A model generated the notes under the pieces. The model was not told where the DNA came from. It saw only the letters and a program-made list of their open reading frames with translations, and did not search any database. This document shows positions 41,647 to 50,393 of a stretch of DNA of 64,000 bases, piece by piece (within the stretch, counting starts at the first letter, position 1; every line of letters begins with the position of its first letter). The DNA is from Streptomyces sp. NRRL WC-3626. GTDB taxonomy: Bacteria; Actinomycetota; Actinomycetes; Streptomycetales; Streptomycetaceae. The stretch lies in contig NZ_JOCA01000002.1 of the NCBI RefSeq assembly GCF_000718785.1, positions 62,001 to 126,000 on the forward strand, read 5' to 3'. The position numbers and the translations under genes were made by a program.

Positions 41647-42425
41647 TCAGGGGCGGTGTGCGGTGACCAGGTGGCGGCTGCTGTCGGCCGTGAGGGGGCG
41701 GGCGTCGTAGCCGCCGAACTGCTCGTCGACGACGAAGCCGGCCGAGTGCAGCAGCTCGGTCAGCTCGGTGGGGGTGTAGAGGCGGACCGAGCTGTGGCTG
41801 GTGTCGGTGGTGCCGTCGGCGTAGGCGGTGGTGGTGTGCCGGTTGAGTCTGCGCGTGACGGGGCCCCAGGTGACCTGCTGGGTGGTTTCGGCGTGATCGC
41901 CGCGGACGGTGCGGGTTCCCATGCCGGTGGTGTCGGGGTGCGGGGTGAAGTGGTCCATGGCCATGCGGCCGCCGGGGCGCAGGACACGGAAGGCTTCACG
42001 GAGAACGCCGAGGTCCTCGTCGGTGGTGTCGAGGAAGCCTTGAACAGGAGCAGCACGCTGTCGGCGCAGCCGTCGTCCAGGGGAAGGTTGCGGACGTCGG
42101 CGTGCAGCAGGTTGAGCCGCTCGCCGTCCGCCGCGGCGGTGGCGGCGGCGTGGTCGAGGAGCTCCTGGGACAGGTCGACGCCGGTGGTGTGGGTGTAGCC
42201 GCGGCGGGTCAGCTCGGCCGTGTGCCGGGCGAAGGCGCAGCACAGGTCGAGGATCGTGTGATGGGTCTGCAGGGCGAGGCGGGCGGTGAGGAAGGCGACG
42301 TCGCGTCGGGTGGTGGCGCCGTCGTGGCTGCCGTAGCGCTCCAGGTAGCCGGTGCCGCGGTAGTTGCTGATCCACCACGGGTCACCGTCGGGCGTCCGGG
42401 CGGGCGCGGGGGCGGGCTGGGTCAT
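41647..42425 (-). pseudogene. SAM-dependent methyltransferase with a frameshift
   Basis: The start codon (42425) overlaps the HisA-like stop (ATGA). The first frame shows a class I methyltransferase: ILDLCCAFARHTAELT with the acidic residue in GVDLSQELL, and later LHADVRNLPL. At about 42040 (CTGTTCAAGGCTTC) the frame is lost. One extra base, as in an LFNGFLD reading, restores the second frame. That frame continues GFLDTTDEDLGVLREAF, LRPGGRMAMD and the C-terminal domain to TGA at 41647. A one-base deletion or a sequencing error explains it. If the deletion is real, the last gene of the operon is inactive, or rescue by programmed frameshifting is needed. The substrate is unknown. Confidence 0.75.
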
Positions 42426-43216
42426 GTCCGGTTCTCCGTGGGCGGGGTTCGGTGAAGGCGGCCTTCGGCGTCAGGCAGGCCGCGGGGAGCGGTGAGGTAG
42501 GCGCGGCCGACGACGGTGCCCCAGCCGGTATGCCACAGGCGCGTCAGGTCGGCCCACCCGGACAGGCCGCCGGCGTACCACAGGGAGGCATGCGGGTGGC
42601 GGCCCGCGAGGCGGTCGAGGACCTGCCAGGGGGGCGGGGTGCGGTGGGTTGCCGCGCGGGCGTCGGTGATCAGGACGGGCTGGGTGCCGCCGGTGGCGTC
42701 GAGGAGGGCGTCCAGGGCGTCGGTGAGCGCCACGTTGGTGGTGCGGGTGAACCCGTCGGTGACGATCCGCCCGTCCACGGCGTCGAGGGACAGCATCAGG
42801 TGTCCGGCGTCCGCGAGGGTGGTGAAGTCCGGCCAGGCGTGCGGGTCGAGGCGTCCGTCGGGGAGCAGGCCGGTGGAGCCGAGCAGGACACCGGCGGCGC
42901 CCGCGTCCAGGAGGCGGCGGACGGCCGGGTCGCGCGGGGCCAGTCGGCCGCCGGCCCACAGCCGGCCGGGGTGGTGGCGCACGGCCGTCTCCAGCAGCGC
43001 GGTGCTGGTGCTGGTGCCGGTGGAGCGGTCGAGGTCGATGACAGCGGTGGGCACGTCGTCGTCGAGGAGGTCGGCGAGCAGCCGTCCCGGCGGCAGGCCG
43101 GGGAGGGAGGTGACCGTGCCGTGGCGGACGTCGACGTTCACCCGCCACGGGCCGCTCGGCCCGGCGTGAGCGGCAGCGGGCAGGGGGGTGGTCGCCGGGG
43201 TGGGGGTGGTGGGCAT
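42422..43216 (-). CDS. HisA-like TIM-barrel isomerase
   Basis: The 264-residue barrel has HisA-type landmarks, although overall similarity is remote. The strand-1 acid is in VNVDVRHG, and the strand-5 acid is in LMLSLDAVDGRIV. The first phosphate loop is WAGGRL with GAAGVLLGS after it; the second is WYAGGLSGWADL with GTVVGRAYL. Both acids thought essential for the Amadori-type ring opening of ProFAR isomerase are kept. The N-terminus adds about 20 Pro/Ala residues. GGAGG precedes the ATG at 43216, 16 nt after the PRTase-like stop. With the HisH/HisF-like pair across the terminator, the region has a complete set of divergent HisA/H/F homologues. A ribosyl or phosphosugar isomerisation is likely. 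Confidence 0.75.
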   Translation of the reverse strand: MPTTPTPATTPLPAAAHAGPSGPWRVNVDVRHGTVTSLPGLPPGRLLADLLDDDVPTAVIDLDRSTGTSTSTALLETAVRHHPGRLWAGGRLAPRDPAVRRLLDAGAAGVLLGSTGLLPDGRLDPHAWPDFTTLADAGHLMLSLDAVDGRIVTDGFTRTTNVALTDALDALLDATGGTQPVLITDARAATHRTPPPWQVLDRLAGRHPHASLWYAGGLSGWADLTRLWHTGWGTVVGRAYLTAPRGLPDAEGRLHRTPPTENRT

Positions 43217-43232
43217 GTGGGCGCCTCCGGGT

Positions 43233-44552
43233 TCAGGCGGCGGCGAGCGCGGCCGGGCGGGGGCCGGGCGGTTCGTTCCAGGAGGCGGCGTGGGCGAGTT
43301 CGGCCCGCATGGCGGCCAGTTGGGCGGTGGTCCAGGTGCCGGTGCTCACTGCGAGGTCGAAGTTGGCGGCCATCTGCCGGTGCAGCGTGCCCGCCGTACG
43401 GTGGGCTCCGTCGCTCAGGTAGGCGCCGGTGTCACCGCGCAGCAGGTGTCCGGTCAGGCGGGTCTGGATGCTGTGGTGCAGGTTGGGGCGCAGGCTCGGC
43501 AGGTCGGCGGCGTCGGCGATGTCGTGCCGGCCGGAGCGGTGGTAGAGGGTCCAGGCGGATTCGACGCTGCGGGTGACGGCCCGACCGCCGAGTTGCTCGA
43601 TCAGTTGGCGGCTGGCGCGCAGCGTGCTGCCGTAGCCCACGTTGTCGTCGATGACCAGCAGGGTGGTGTCGCGGGCCGCGGCGGTCAGGCGGTCGCGGTA
43701 GGCGCGGGGGGCTGTGGCGCGGTGGCGGACGGTGCCGCCGGCGCCGAGGTAGGCGACGTTGCCCTGGTCGTGGAACCCAAGGCGGACCAGGTGCACGTCG
43801 ACCGGCCGGCCGAGCAGGGCGGGAAGGACGGTCCGGGCGGCCAGCGCGAGGGACAGCGACCCATACAGCGGGGCCAGGACGGCGGTGAGGTCGGGCCGGG
43901 GTGCCAGTACGTGCTCGGCGAGGAAGCGCAGCTCGTTGCCGATCTTGACCGGGTTGTCGAGCTCCCGGAAGGCCCGCCAGCCCGCCTCGTGGGCCTGCAG
44001 CAGTGCGAGGTCGCCGGGGTGCGGGGCAAACGGGCTGGCGGCGCGGTGGCCGTGCAGCGCGGCGGCGGTGGAGGTGGCGGTTTCCAGCAGGCGTTCCAGC
44101 GCGGCCGGGCGCGGATCGTCGGTGAGGCTGGGGCGGTCGGTGAGGCCGTGCCACAGGGTGTAGGCGCCGGCCGCGGCGAGGTTGTGGAGGTTGTCGAGCA
44201 GCGCGTGCCGCAGTGCTGGGGCCTGCCCCGGCGCCCGGTGGTCCAGGCGGCCGAGGGCTTCGCCCAGCGCCGCCCAGGACGGCAGCGCCGTACGGGGCTG
44301 GTAGTAGGCCGGGCCCCGGCTGAGCCGGATGGTGCGCGCGCCCGCCGCGGGCCGGGACCCGCCGGCGGCCGGGAGGAAGGTGTCCAGCAGGGCGGGGTCC
44401 AGGCCGGCGTTGGCCGCGAGGTGCAGCTCGGCGGCGGGAATGCGGACCAGGCCCAGCAGGTCGCAGGCGACGGCGCTCCCGGAGACGGGCGAGGCGGGGT
44501 GGGCCGTGTTCGCCCGGGGCGGGGGCGGGAGAGTGGTAGCCGTGGTGGTCAC
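43233..44552 (-). CDS. Phosphoribosyltransferase-like protein C
   Basis: The 439-residue protein starts at GTG 44552 behind GGAG and overlaps the HAD stop. Its centre has a PRTase-type fold: PLYGSLSLALAA for the early strand and loop, and TLLVIDDNVGYGSTLRASRQL for the PRPP-binding DD...GST motif. The N-terminal 200 residues (RLSRGPAYYQPRTALP, a repeated Leu/Ala helical stretch) and the C-terminal 110 residues are not recognised. PRTases transfer phosphoribose from PRPP or bind PRPP as regulators. Three such proteins occur in this operon, all with non-standard surroundings. The acceptor is not known. Confidence 0.7.
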   Translation of the reverse strand: MTTTATTLPPPPRANTAHPASPVSGSAVACDLLGLVRIPAAELHLAANAGLDPALLDTFLPAAGGSRPAAGARTIRLSRGPAYYQPRTALPSWAALGEALGRLDHRAPGQAPALRHALLDNLHNLAAAGAYTLWHGLTDRPSLTDDPRPAALERLLETATSTAAALHGHRAASPFAPHPGDLALLQAHEAGWRAFRELDNPVKIGNELRFLAEHVLAPRPDLTAVLAPLYGSLSLALAARTVLPALLGRPVDVHLVRLGFHDQGNVAYLGAGGTVRHRATAPRAYRDRLTAAARDTTLLVIDDNVGYGSTLRASRQLIEQLGGRAVTRSVESAWTLYHRSGRHDIADAADLPSLRPNLHHSIQTRLTGHLLRGDTGAYLSDGAHRTAGTLHRQMAANFDLAVSTGTWTTAQLAAMRAELAHAASWNEPPGPRPAALAAA

Positions 44553-45337
44553 GTGGGCTCCGTTTCGCGGATCGGCCGGCGCGCGGCGTGGTCGCACAGC
44601 GCTCTCAGGCAGGAGGCGAGGCTGGTGAAGCGGGTGGTCGGCGGCGATCCGGGCGGGGGTTGCCCGGTGGGGGTGATCCAGACCGGGTGCAGTCCGGCGG
44701 CGCGGGCGCCGACGATGTCGGCGGTCCACTCGTCGCCGACGTACAGGCACTCCTCGGGCCGGACGGCCAGGTCCTCGCAGGCCCGGTGGAACGGTGCGGG
44801 ATGCGGCTTGCGGTGGCCGTTGCCCAGCGCGCACACCACGGTCTCGAAGAACGGGTCGAGGCCGGCCTGTTCGAGCTTGGCGTGCTGCTGGTCGGCGTCG
44901 CCGTTGGTGACGACGCCGAGCTGGTAGACCGCCGCGAGGCGCCGGAAGGCGTCGACGGTGGCGGGGACGGTGCGGATCGCGCGCATCTGCCGGTGGGCGA
45001 AGTCGTCGACGTGGGTGGCCAGTTGCCGCTCGTCCAGTTCGATCCCGGCTTCGCGCAGGGCGGTTTCCCAGACGTGGCGGCGGGCGGCGGTGTGCGAGCC
45101 GAGCGGGGCCAGGGCGCGGTCGTAGTCGCCCCACAGCCGGTCGGAGGTGTGCACGTAGGTGGAGGCGATGACGGCCGCGCTCACGCCGGGGTGGGCGCCG
45201 GCGAGGCGAGCGGCGACGGCGTCCAGGGCGTGCTGCCAGATCACGCGGGTGGGGGTCAGGGTGTTGTCGATGTCGAACAGGACGGTGGTGACCGCGGGCA
45301 TCGGCGGCACGAGCGGCTGGTGGGGGGTGGGGGTCAC
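44549..45337 (-). CDS. HAD-superfamily phosphatase/hydrolase
   Basis: The 262-residue protein starts at GTG 45337 overlapping the upstream stop (GTGA) behind GGAG. The ATG at 45301 has no ribosome binding site. It has motif I LFDIDNTLTP, a four-helix cap (40-125), motif II VVTNGDADQQ, motif III Lys in RKPHPAPFH and motif IV YVGDEWTADIVGAR. This is a sub-family I HAD of the YjjG/GS1-like kind. It is probably a sugar- or nucleotide-phosphate phosphatase acting late in the pathway encoded by the operon. The C-terminal 35 residues are Pro- and Arg-rich, then overlap the PRTase-C start by 4 nt. Confidence 0.85.
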   Translation of the reverse strand: MTPTPHQPLVPPMPAVTTVLFDIDNTLTPTRVIWQHALDAVAARLAGAHPGVSAAVIASTYVHTSDRLWGDYDRALAPLGSHTAARRHVWETALREAGIELDERQLATHVDDFAHRQMRAIRTVPATVDAFRRLAAVYQLGVVTNGDADQQHAKLEQAGLDPFFETVVCALGNGHRKPHPAPFHRACEDLAVRPEECLYVGDEWTADIVGARAAGLHPVWITPTGQPPPGSPPTTRFTSLASCLRALCDHAARRPIRETEPT

Positions 45338-48300
45338 TGGGCTGCTCCGTGGCCGGTCATCCGAGCGGCCAGCGCGAGGGCGGCCAGGCCCTCGGCGGTG
45401 GCGGGGGCGTTCTCGTCGCGGGTGAGGCGGAAGTACAAGTCCGGCATGAGCAGGCCGAAGATCCGGGCCCGGTCCAGGGGCAAGCCGTCGAACCGGTCCA
45501 GCAGCCAGGTCGTTTCGAGGAGCTGTCCCCCCAACGGTTCGGCCAGCGGGCAGGTGACCTCCAGGACGCCGCGGTGTTCGCGGACCGCGGCGCCGGCGAG
45601 CAGGCCAGTGTGCTTCAGGCAGGAGCCGGCCAGCTTGGCCAGTGTCTGGTCGAGGTCGTGCATGCCGGCGAACTCGGCGTCGATCACCCACCAGCGCGGC
45701 TCGGTCGGGTGGACGAGGACGTTGCCCAGGTGGAGGTCGCCGGTGGCGTGGACGAGCCAGCCGTCCGGGGCGGCCGGGGTGAGGGAGCGGCGCGCGAGGT
45801 GGATGAGGGAGCGGCAACTGAGGTGGGTCGGTGCGCCGTTGAGGTGAAGGGTGTGGTCGGCCCAGGGCCGCAGCCGGTGGGCGAGGTCCTCCACCCAGCC
45901 GGAAAGCACCGCGGGGGTCTGGAGCGAGTGGTCGACGTCGTCCTCCCGGCGGGGGGTCAGCGTCGCGGTGGCGCCGTGGACCAGCCGGGCGGCCACCTCG
46001 CCCAGGACCGTCAGGAATCGCCCCGGGTCGGTGGCGGCCAGGTCCCGCAGGGGGACGCCGTCCACGGCCTGGGAGACCAGCGTCGCGTCCTCGCCGCGGT
46101 AGTGCAGCGCGGTGGCAGGCACGGGCAGATGCCGGGCGAGGGCCTGCAGACCGGTGTGTTCCCGTTCGGCGAAGGCCCGGCCGCGACCGGGCTTGACCAC
46201 GACCGTGCCCGCGGTCGTGCGGGCGGCGAACACCGGCGTGCTGCTCGGCCGCAGCTGGGCCAGCGCCCCGTCGGGGGAGGCGTAGGCGGGCGTGGGGGCG
46301 TGGCAGTCCTCCGGGATCTCCCAGTACGGGGCGGGGACCTCGTCGCGGACGCGGTCGACGGCGGCTGCGATCTCGTCGGTCAGCGGCAGCGGAGCGGGAC
46401 GCTCGGCCAGCAGCGCGGCGTCCAGCAGCCCGGCGTCCAGCACCGTCCAGCGCGCCTGCTCGTCCTCGCCCGCGTACAGCAGACGGATCCGGCCGGCTCT
46501 CTCGGGCAGCAGCGTGGGGTAGAAGGCGTAGCGGGAGTCCGGGCTGCCGGGGCCGCCGCGGTGCAGGACGGCGCCCAGCGGCCGCCAGGTCAGGCCGTCG
46601 CGGGAGTGCGCGGCGGACAGGGATCGGGAGGTACCGGCGCCGTAGACCATCAGCAGGCCCCCGTCCGGGGCGGGGGCGACGGCGGGGCAGTCGGCGGCGT
46701 ACGCGTCCGGGGCTCCGGCCGGGCCGGTGGTGACGACGACGCCGTGACGCTGCCAGGTGAGGCCGTCGGTGGAGGTGGCCAGGTGGATGCGCCGGTGGTG
46801 GCCGTCGCGTCCGGCGTACCACATCCACCAGGCGCCGCCGCGGTGCAGCAGGGTCGGCAGCAGCACGTGCTCGCCGTCGGTCGCCCCGTCTTCGGCGGCG
46901 GGGGCGAGGGCAAGGTGGGGGGCGGCCCAGGTGGTTCCGCCGTCGCGGCTGACGGTGCGGTAGATCGACCAGGCCCCGCCGTCGGGCCGGGCGCTGAAGT
47001 AGGCGTGCAGCGCCTCCTGGTGGACGACCAGGCTCACGCCGGTGACGTCCTCACAGCCGTCCGGGACCGGCAGCGGCCGGGCACCGTCCAGGGACACCGG
47101 CCCGCAGGGCTCGGGCATGGCGGTGAGGACGATGCGGTTGCGTCCGCCGGTGTACCACGGCTCGGGGGCGCGGCCTGGCAGCTGCCGTGGGATGTAGGTA
47201 CGGGCGTCGGCCGGGCCGGTGGTCACGGCCAGCAGGCGGCGGCCGCGGTGGCTGATGAGGGCCGGGGCGAAGGTGATGCGGCCGTCGGTGCCGGCCAGCA
47301 CGCTCCGGTGGCGCCCGACGAGGTCCACCCGTCCCGCCGCCGGGCGACGCTTCGGGCGAGGGCGCGGCAGTCCGGCTGGTGCGGCGGACAGCAGGAAGTG
47401 ATCGCCCGCCTCGAGGAGTTCGCTCACCTGGGTGGTCTCCCGCACTGCGCGGCTCAGCGCGGTGAACGCCGCTTGGTCGGCGGCGCACTGGTCGACGTAG
47501 GGGCGCATCCACGCCGCGACGCCCTCCAGCGAGTACCGGCCGGTGACCTCCAGTCCGGCCGCGGCCAGCAGGTCCTCGGCCTCGGTGAGGCGGTGGGTGC
47601 GGGTGGGCGGCATGTAGTCGTCGGCCGACACCGCAGGCAGCGGCTCGTAGCGGCCGTGGTCGAGGTATCCGCCGCCGGTCAGCGCGGTCATCTCCGTGAA
47701 CCGGCCGCGCTTGAGCAGGTCCCGCAGGACCGAGGTGCGGGTCAGGAAGATCGCGTGGAGCTGGCCACCCGGCGCCAGCGCGGTCGCGGCCCGGCGCACC
47801 GCCTCAAGGGCATCCGCGTCGTCGAGCAGGTGGTAGAGCGGGCCGAACATCAGCACCGCGTCGAACTGGCCCGGCGGCGGCGTCAGGTGCTGCGCCGGGC
47901 CGTGCTGCGTGCCCAGCAGGTGCCCTTCCAGACCGGCCTGGCGGAAGCGGGCGCGGGCGCTATTTAGGCTGTTCGCGGACAGGTCGGACAGGGCGACCAT
48001 GTGCCCGTGGCGGGCCAGCTGAAGGGCGTGGACGCCCGGGCCCGAGCCGATGTCGAGGATGCGGCTTCCCGGGCGCAGCCCGGCCAGGACCTGCTGGTGG
48101 ATGACCTCCGTCTCCAGCCGGTGGTAGGGGCCGGAGCGGGTGCGCTGCCACTCCCGCTCGGGGTCCGCGTCGTAGAACGCGGCAACCCGCTCGGCGCCGC
48201 TGACGATCGCGGGATCAGCCGCCGTCCGGCCCGCCGGGAAGGCGCCAGAGCGCGCCGTCGCGGTGGAGCCGGTCGCGGGCGGCGAGATGGTCGAGATGGG

Positions 48301-48339
48301 ACTCAAGGAGGTCGGGGTCGATGTCATGGCCGAGGTCAC
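45334..48339 (-). CDS. Methyltransferase - beta-propeller glycosidase-like - APH-type kinase fusion protein
   Basis: The protein has 1001 residues with three predicted enzymes. A class I SAM methyltransferase (about 45-325, RILDIGSGPGVHAL) comes first. Then comes a five-bladed propeller of GH43/GH32 flavour (about 340-650, repeated YAGRDGHHRRIHLATS, WYTGG, LLYAGEDEQ). Last is an aminoglycoside-phosphotransferase/choline-kinase fold (about 690-980, GDLHLGNVL at 867 and the metal Asp in WVIDAEFAG at 886). No signal peptide is seen. The start at GTG 48339 lies 125 nt inside the preceding gene, an unusually long overlap; no good in-frame start exists after that gene ends. Methylation, glycoside recognition and phosphorylation of one substrate would fit a modified sugar or nucleoside. 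That is inference. Confidence 0.82.
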   Translation of the reverse strand: MTSAMTSTPTSLSPISTISPPATGSTATARSGAFPAGRTAADPAIVSGAERVAAFYDADPEREWQRTRSGPYHRLETEVIHQQVLAGLRPGSRILDIGSGPGVHALQLARHGHMVALSDLSANSLNSARARFRQAGLEGHLLGTQHGPAQHLTPPPGQFDAVLMFGPLYHLLDDADALEAVRRAATALAPGGQLHAIFLTRTSVLRDLLKRGRFTEMTALTGGGYLDHGRYEPLPAVSADDYMPPTRTHRLTEAEDLLAAAGLEVTGRYSLEGVAAWMRPYVDQCAADQAAFTALSRAVRETTQVSELLEAGDHFLLSAAPAGLPRPRPKRRPAAGRVDLVGRHRSVLAGTDGRITFAPALISHRGRRLLAVTTGPADARTYIPRQLPGRAPEPWYTGGRNRIVLTAMPEPCGPVSLDGARPLPVPDGCEDVTGVSLVVHQEALHAYFSARPDGGAWSIYRTVSRDGGTTWAAPHLALAPAAEDGATDGEHVLLPTLLHRGGAWWMWYAGRDGHHRRIHLATSTDGLTWQRHGVVVTTGPAGAPDAYAADCPAVAPAPDGGLLMVYGAGTSRSLSAAHSRDGLTWRPLGAVLHRGGPGSPDSRYAFYPTLLPERAGRIRLLYAGEDEQARWTVLDAGLLDAALLAERPAPLPLTDEIAAAVDRVRDEVPAPYWEIPEDCHAPTPAYASPDGALAQLRPSSTPVFAARTTAGTVVVKPGRGRAFAEREHTGLQALARHLPVPATALHYRGEDATLVSQAVDGVPLRDLAATDPGRFLTVLGEVAARLVHGATATLTPRREDDVDHSLQTPAVLSGWVEDLAHRLRPWADHTLHLNGAPTHLSCRSLIHLARRSLTPAAPDGWLVHATGDLHLGNVLVHPTEPRWWVIDAEFAGMHDLDQTLAKLAGSCLKHTGLLAGAAVREHRGVLEVTCPLAEPLGGQLLETTWLLDRFDGLPLDRARIFGLLMPDLYFRLTRDENAPATAEGLAALALAARMTGHGAAQ

Positions 48340-48943
48340 GCAGCCTCTCGTCGAGCTGGGCGGTGGTCAGGGGGCCGGCGGCCAGCAGGCACCCGGCGGT
48401 CTGGTCGGCGTCGCGCAGGACCCGCCAGGGCAGGACCAGTGCGGGCAGGTCGGACATGGACCAGGCGGTGAAGTGCGGTGCCGGGTCTGCGGTGTCCGAG
48501 GCCGCCAGGCACGCCAACTGCGGTTCGTACGGGGCGAGGTGGTCGAGGAAGAATCGGGCGGTGCGGCCGGAGTCGACGACCTCGTCCACCACGATCAGCG
48601 GCTGCCCCGGCGGGGGAGTACCGGGGGCAAAGAGCCCGTCGGCCGCGGCGAGCAGCTCCAGGCCGTCGGTGCGCTCGCTGCGGCGCCGGGCGGCGGCGGC
48701 CAGCACCGTCGAGGCGGGCAGGAGGTCGGCCAGGGACTGGGCGGTGATCCACCCGCCCTGCAAGATGCCCACCAGCGTCACCGCACCGGGGTGGGCGCGG
48801 CGGATCTGCCCCGCGACGTCGGCGGCCATCTGCTGGTAGGCCAGCCAGGACACCATGCGGGCCCGGCGGCCGGCCGGCGCGGTGAACACCAGTTCCTCTA
48901 CCGGCACTTCGGCCGAGATGCGCGGGCTCGGGCGGTCAGGCAT
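48215..48943 (-). CDS. Phosphoribosyltransferase-like protein B (purine-PRTase type)
   Basis: The 242-residue protein has the first strand and loop LVGILQGGWITAQSLA and the PRPP motif LIVVDEVVDSGRTARFF. This is the standard DE...DSGRT signature of hypoxanthine/xanthine-guanine-type PRTases. The last 70 residues (QLDERLRDLGHDIDPDLLES) look like a small winged-helix domain. The start overlaps the preceding gene by 8 nt. The 3' end overlaps the start of the fusion protein by 125 nt. It probably activates or salvages a purine-like base or binds PRPP in the cluster's pathway. The exact acceptor is unknown. Confidence 0.8.
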   Translation of the reverse strand: MPDRPSPRISAEVPVEELVFTAPAGRRARMVSWLAYQQMAADVAGQIRRAHPGAVTLVGILQGGWITAQSLADLLPASTVLAAAARRRSERTDGLELLAAADGLFAPGTPPPGQPLIVVDEVVDSGRTARFFLDHLAPYEPQLACLAASDTADPAPHFTAWSMSDLPALVLPWRVLRDADQTAGCLLAAGPLTTAQLDERLRDLGHDIDPDLLESHLDHLAARDRLHRDGALWRLPGGPDGG

Positions 48944-50393
48944 TGCGGACCTCCGGGGCGTAGCGGTCCCACAGCAGTGCCATCAGCCGGTCCGAGCCGC
49001 CCGCCACCCGCGCGAACGCCTCCTCCCACGAGCCTTCCTCCGGACCCCCGTCGGCGCCGAGGGGCGGGGTGGGTGTCTTGCGGCGCGCCCACAGGCTCGG
49101 CGCGGGCGGCAGCGTCCCGCCCACGGCGCGCACGGCGGTCTCGAGGTCGGCCAGGTGCTCGCCGACGCCGCGGCCGAGCGCGGTGATCTCCTCGGGGTGG
49201 TTGAAGGGCGTGCCCACGTCCAGCGTGAGCGGCACCAGGTACACCGCGGCCGGGACGCCGGTCAGGGCCCGGCGCAGTCCGGCGTGGGTGCGGCCGGTGA
49301 ACACGCTGTCGTCCAGATGCACCACCACGTGCCCGCCGGCCTTCAGGCGCCCGGTGCGCCACGCGGTGCCCGAGACCCGGGCCATCTCCTCCTCGTGGAC
49401 CGAACCGCGGGCGAGCGCGAGGCGGACCCGGCCGCGCTGGCCGGCCGGCAGCATCCCGGCGAGCACCGGGCCCGCGGCCATCGCGCCGAACGCCTCGCTG
49501 ACCAGCAGCACCGGCGCATCCGGGTGCGCCGCGGCCAGCGCCGGCCAGCGGGTGTGGGCGACCGCGGCGATCTGCCACAGCACGTCGCCCTCGCGCACGG
49601 CGCGCACCGCGTCCGCCGCGACCTCCGGCCCCTGAAGCGCCCGCGCCAGCTCGCTCAGGACCTCCGGGATCCGGGCATCGGAGCTCAACGCGGCGGCCCG
49701 CTCCGCCCAGGTGGCCCGATCGCACGGACCGGCCGGGCAACCCTGCGGCTGCCACCGGTTCCAGGCTGCCTCGGCCAGCAGCACGCCGAGCCCCTGAAGG
49801 ACCTCGTCCAGCACCCCGGCCGCCTTGTCGTGGCCGAGGACCGCGGCGCTCCACCGCGCGGTGCACACGTCCTGTACCGCCGATTCCAGGAACGCCAGCC
49901 ACGCCAGCCACGCGTACCACCCAGCCGGTTCCCGCGCCGCGGGCTCCGCCAGCGGGCGGGCGAACTCCGCGTACCGGGGCCACCGCTGCTGGACGGCGGC
50001 GAACCTCCGGCCCGGCGCCGGAGCGCGGCCGGGCAGGTACATCTGCGCGTCGGCCGCGTAGTAGCCGAAGCCCCGCAGATACACCCAGCCCCCGCGCACC
50101 ACCCGGTCGTCGAAGAACACGCGTGCCGCTGCCGGAAGTTGGTCCTCCCAGGCGACCGGAAGGCGGAACCCGCCGCCGTCCGCCAGATGGTGCGCCGCCG
50201 CGACACCCGGCGGCGGGCTGATCGCGTCGCCGGCCCGGAGCGCCGCCGTCCAGCAGCGCTCCAGCTCCCGGCGCTGCTCGGCCATCTCCCGCGACCAGCC
50301 GAACAGCCGCCGTCGCGCCGGAAGTGCCAGGCCCGCCCGGCCGGGCTCGGCGGGGACGGTGGGGACGGCGGGGACGGCGGCCCAGGCGGTCAT
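48936..50393 (-). CDS. Phosphoribosyltransferase-like protein A
   Basis: The protein is 485 residues and starts at ATG 50393, overlapping the aminotransferase stop (ATGA). A PRTase-like half lies in the C-terminal part: VLLVSEAFGAMAAGPVLAGM as the first loop and VVVHLDDSVFTGRTHAGLRR as the PRPP motif. The N-terminal 280 residues are Trp- and Ala-rich, with no family that I know. The first 15 residues hold a VPAVPTVP run encoded by a (GGGGACGGY) triplicate at about 50353-50380. A large fused N-terminal domain is unusual for a PRTase. It may recognise a carrier or peptide. The function is open. Confidence 0.7.
   Translation of the reverse strand: MTAWAAVPAVPTVPAEPGRAGLALPARRRLFGWSREMAEQRRELERCWTAALRAGDAISPPPGVAAAHHLADGGGFRLPVAWEDQLPAAARVFFDDRVVRGGWVYLRGFGYYAADAQMYLPGRAPAPGRRFAAVQQRWPRYAEFARPLAEPAAREPAGWYAWLAWLAFLESAVQDVCTARWSAAVLGHDKAAGVLDEVLQGLGVLLAEAAWNRWQPQGCPAGPCDRATWAERAAALSSDARIPEVLSELARALQGPEVAADAVRAVREGDVLWQIAAVAHTRWPALAAAHPDAPVLLVSEAFGAMAAGPVLAGMLPAGQRGRVRLALARGSVHEEEMARVSGTAWRTGRLKAGGHVVVHLDDSVFTGRTHAGLRRALTGVPAAVYLVPLTLDVGTPFNHPEEITALGRGVGEHLADLETAVRAVGGTLPPAPSLWARRKTPTPPLGADGGPEEGSWEEAFARVAGGSDRLMALLWDRYAPEVRNA

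Noticed and set aside
45349-47967. 872-residue plus-strand ORF opposite the fusion protein
   Set aside because: It is a Gly/Val/Arg-rich shadow without domains; the minus-strand frame has methyltransferase and kinase motifs.
50353-50380. Tandem GGGGACGGY repeats
   Set aside because: They are coding low-complexity (VPAVPTVP) in PRTase-A, and not evidence of a mobile or regulatory element.
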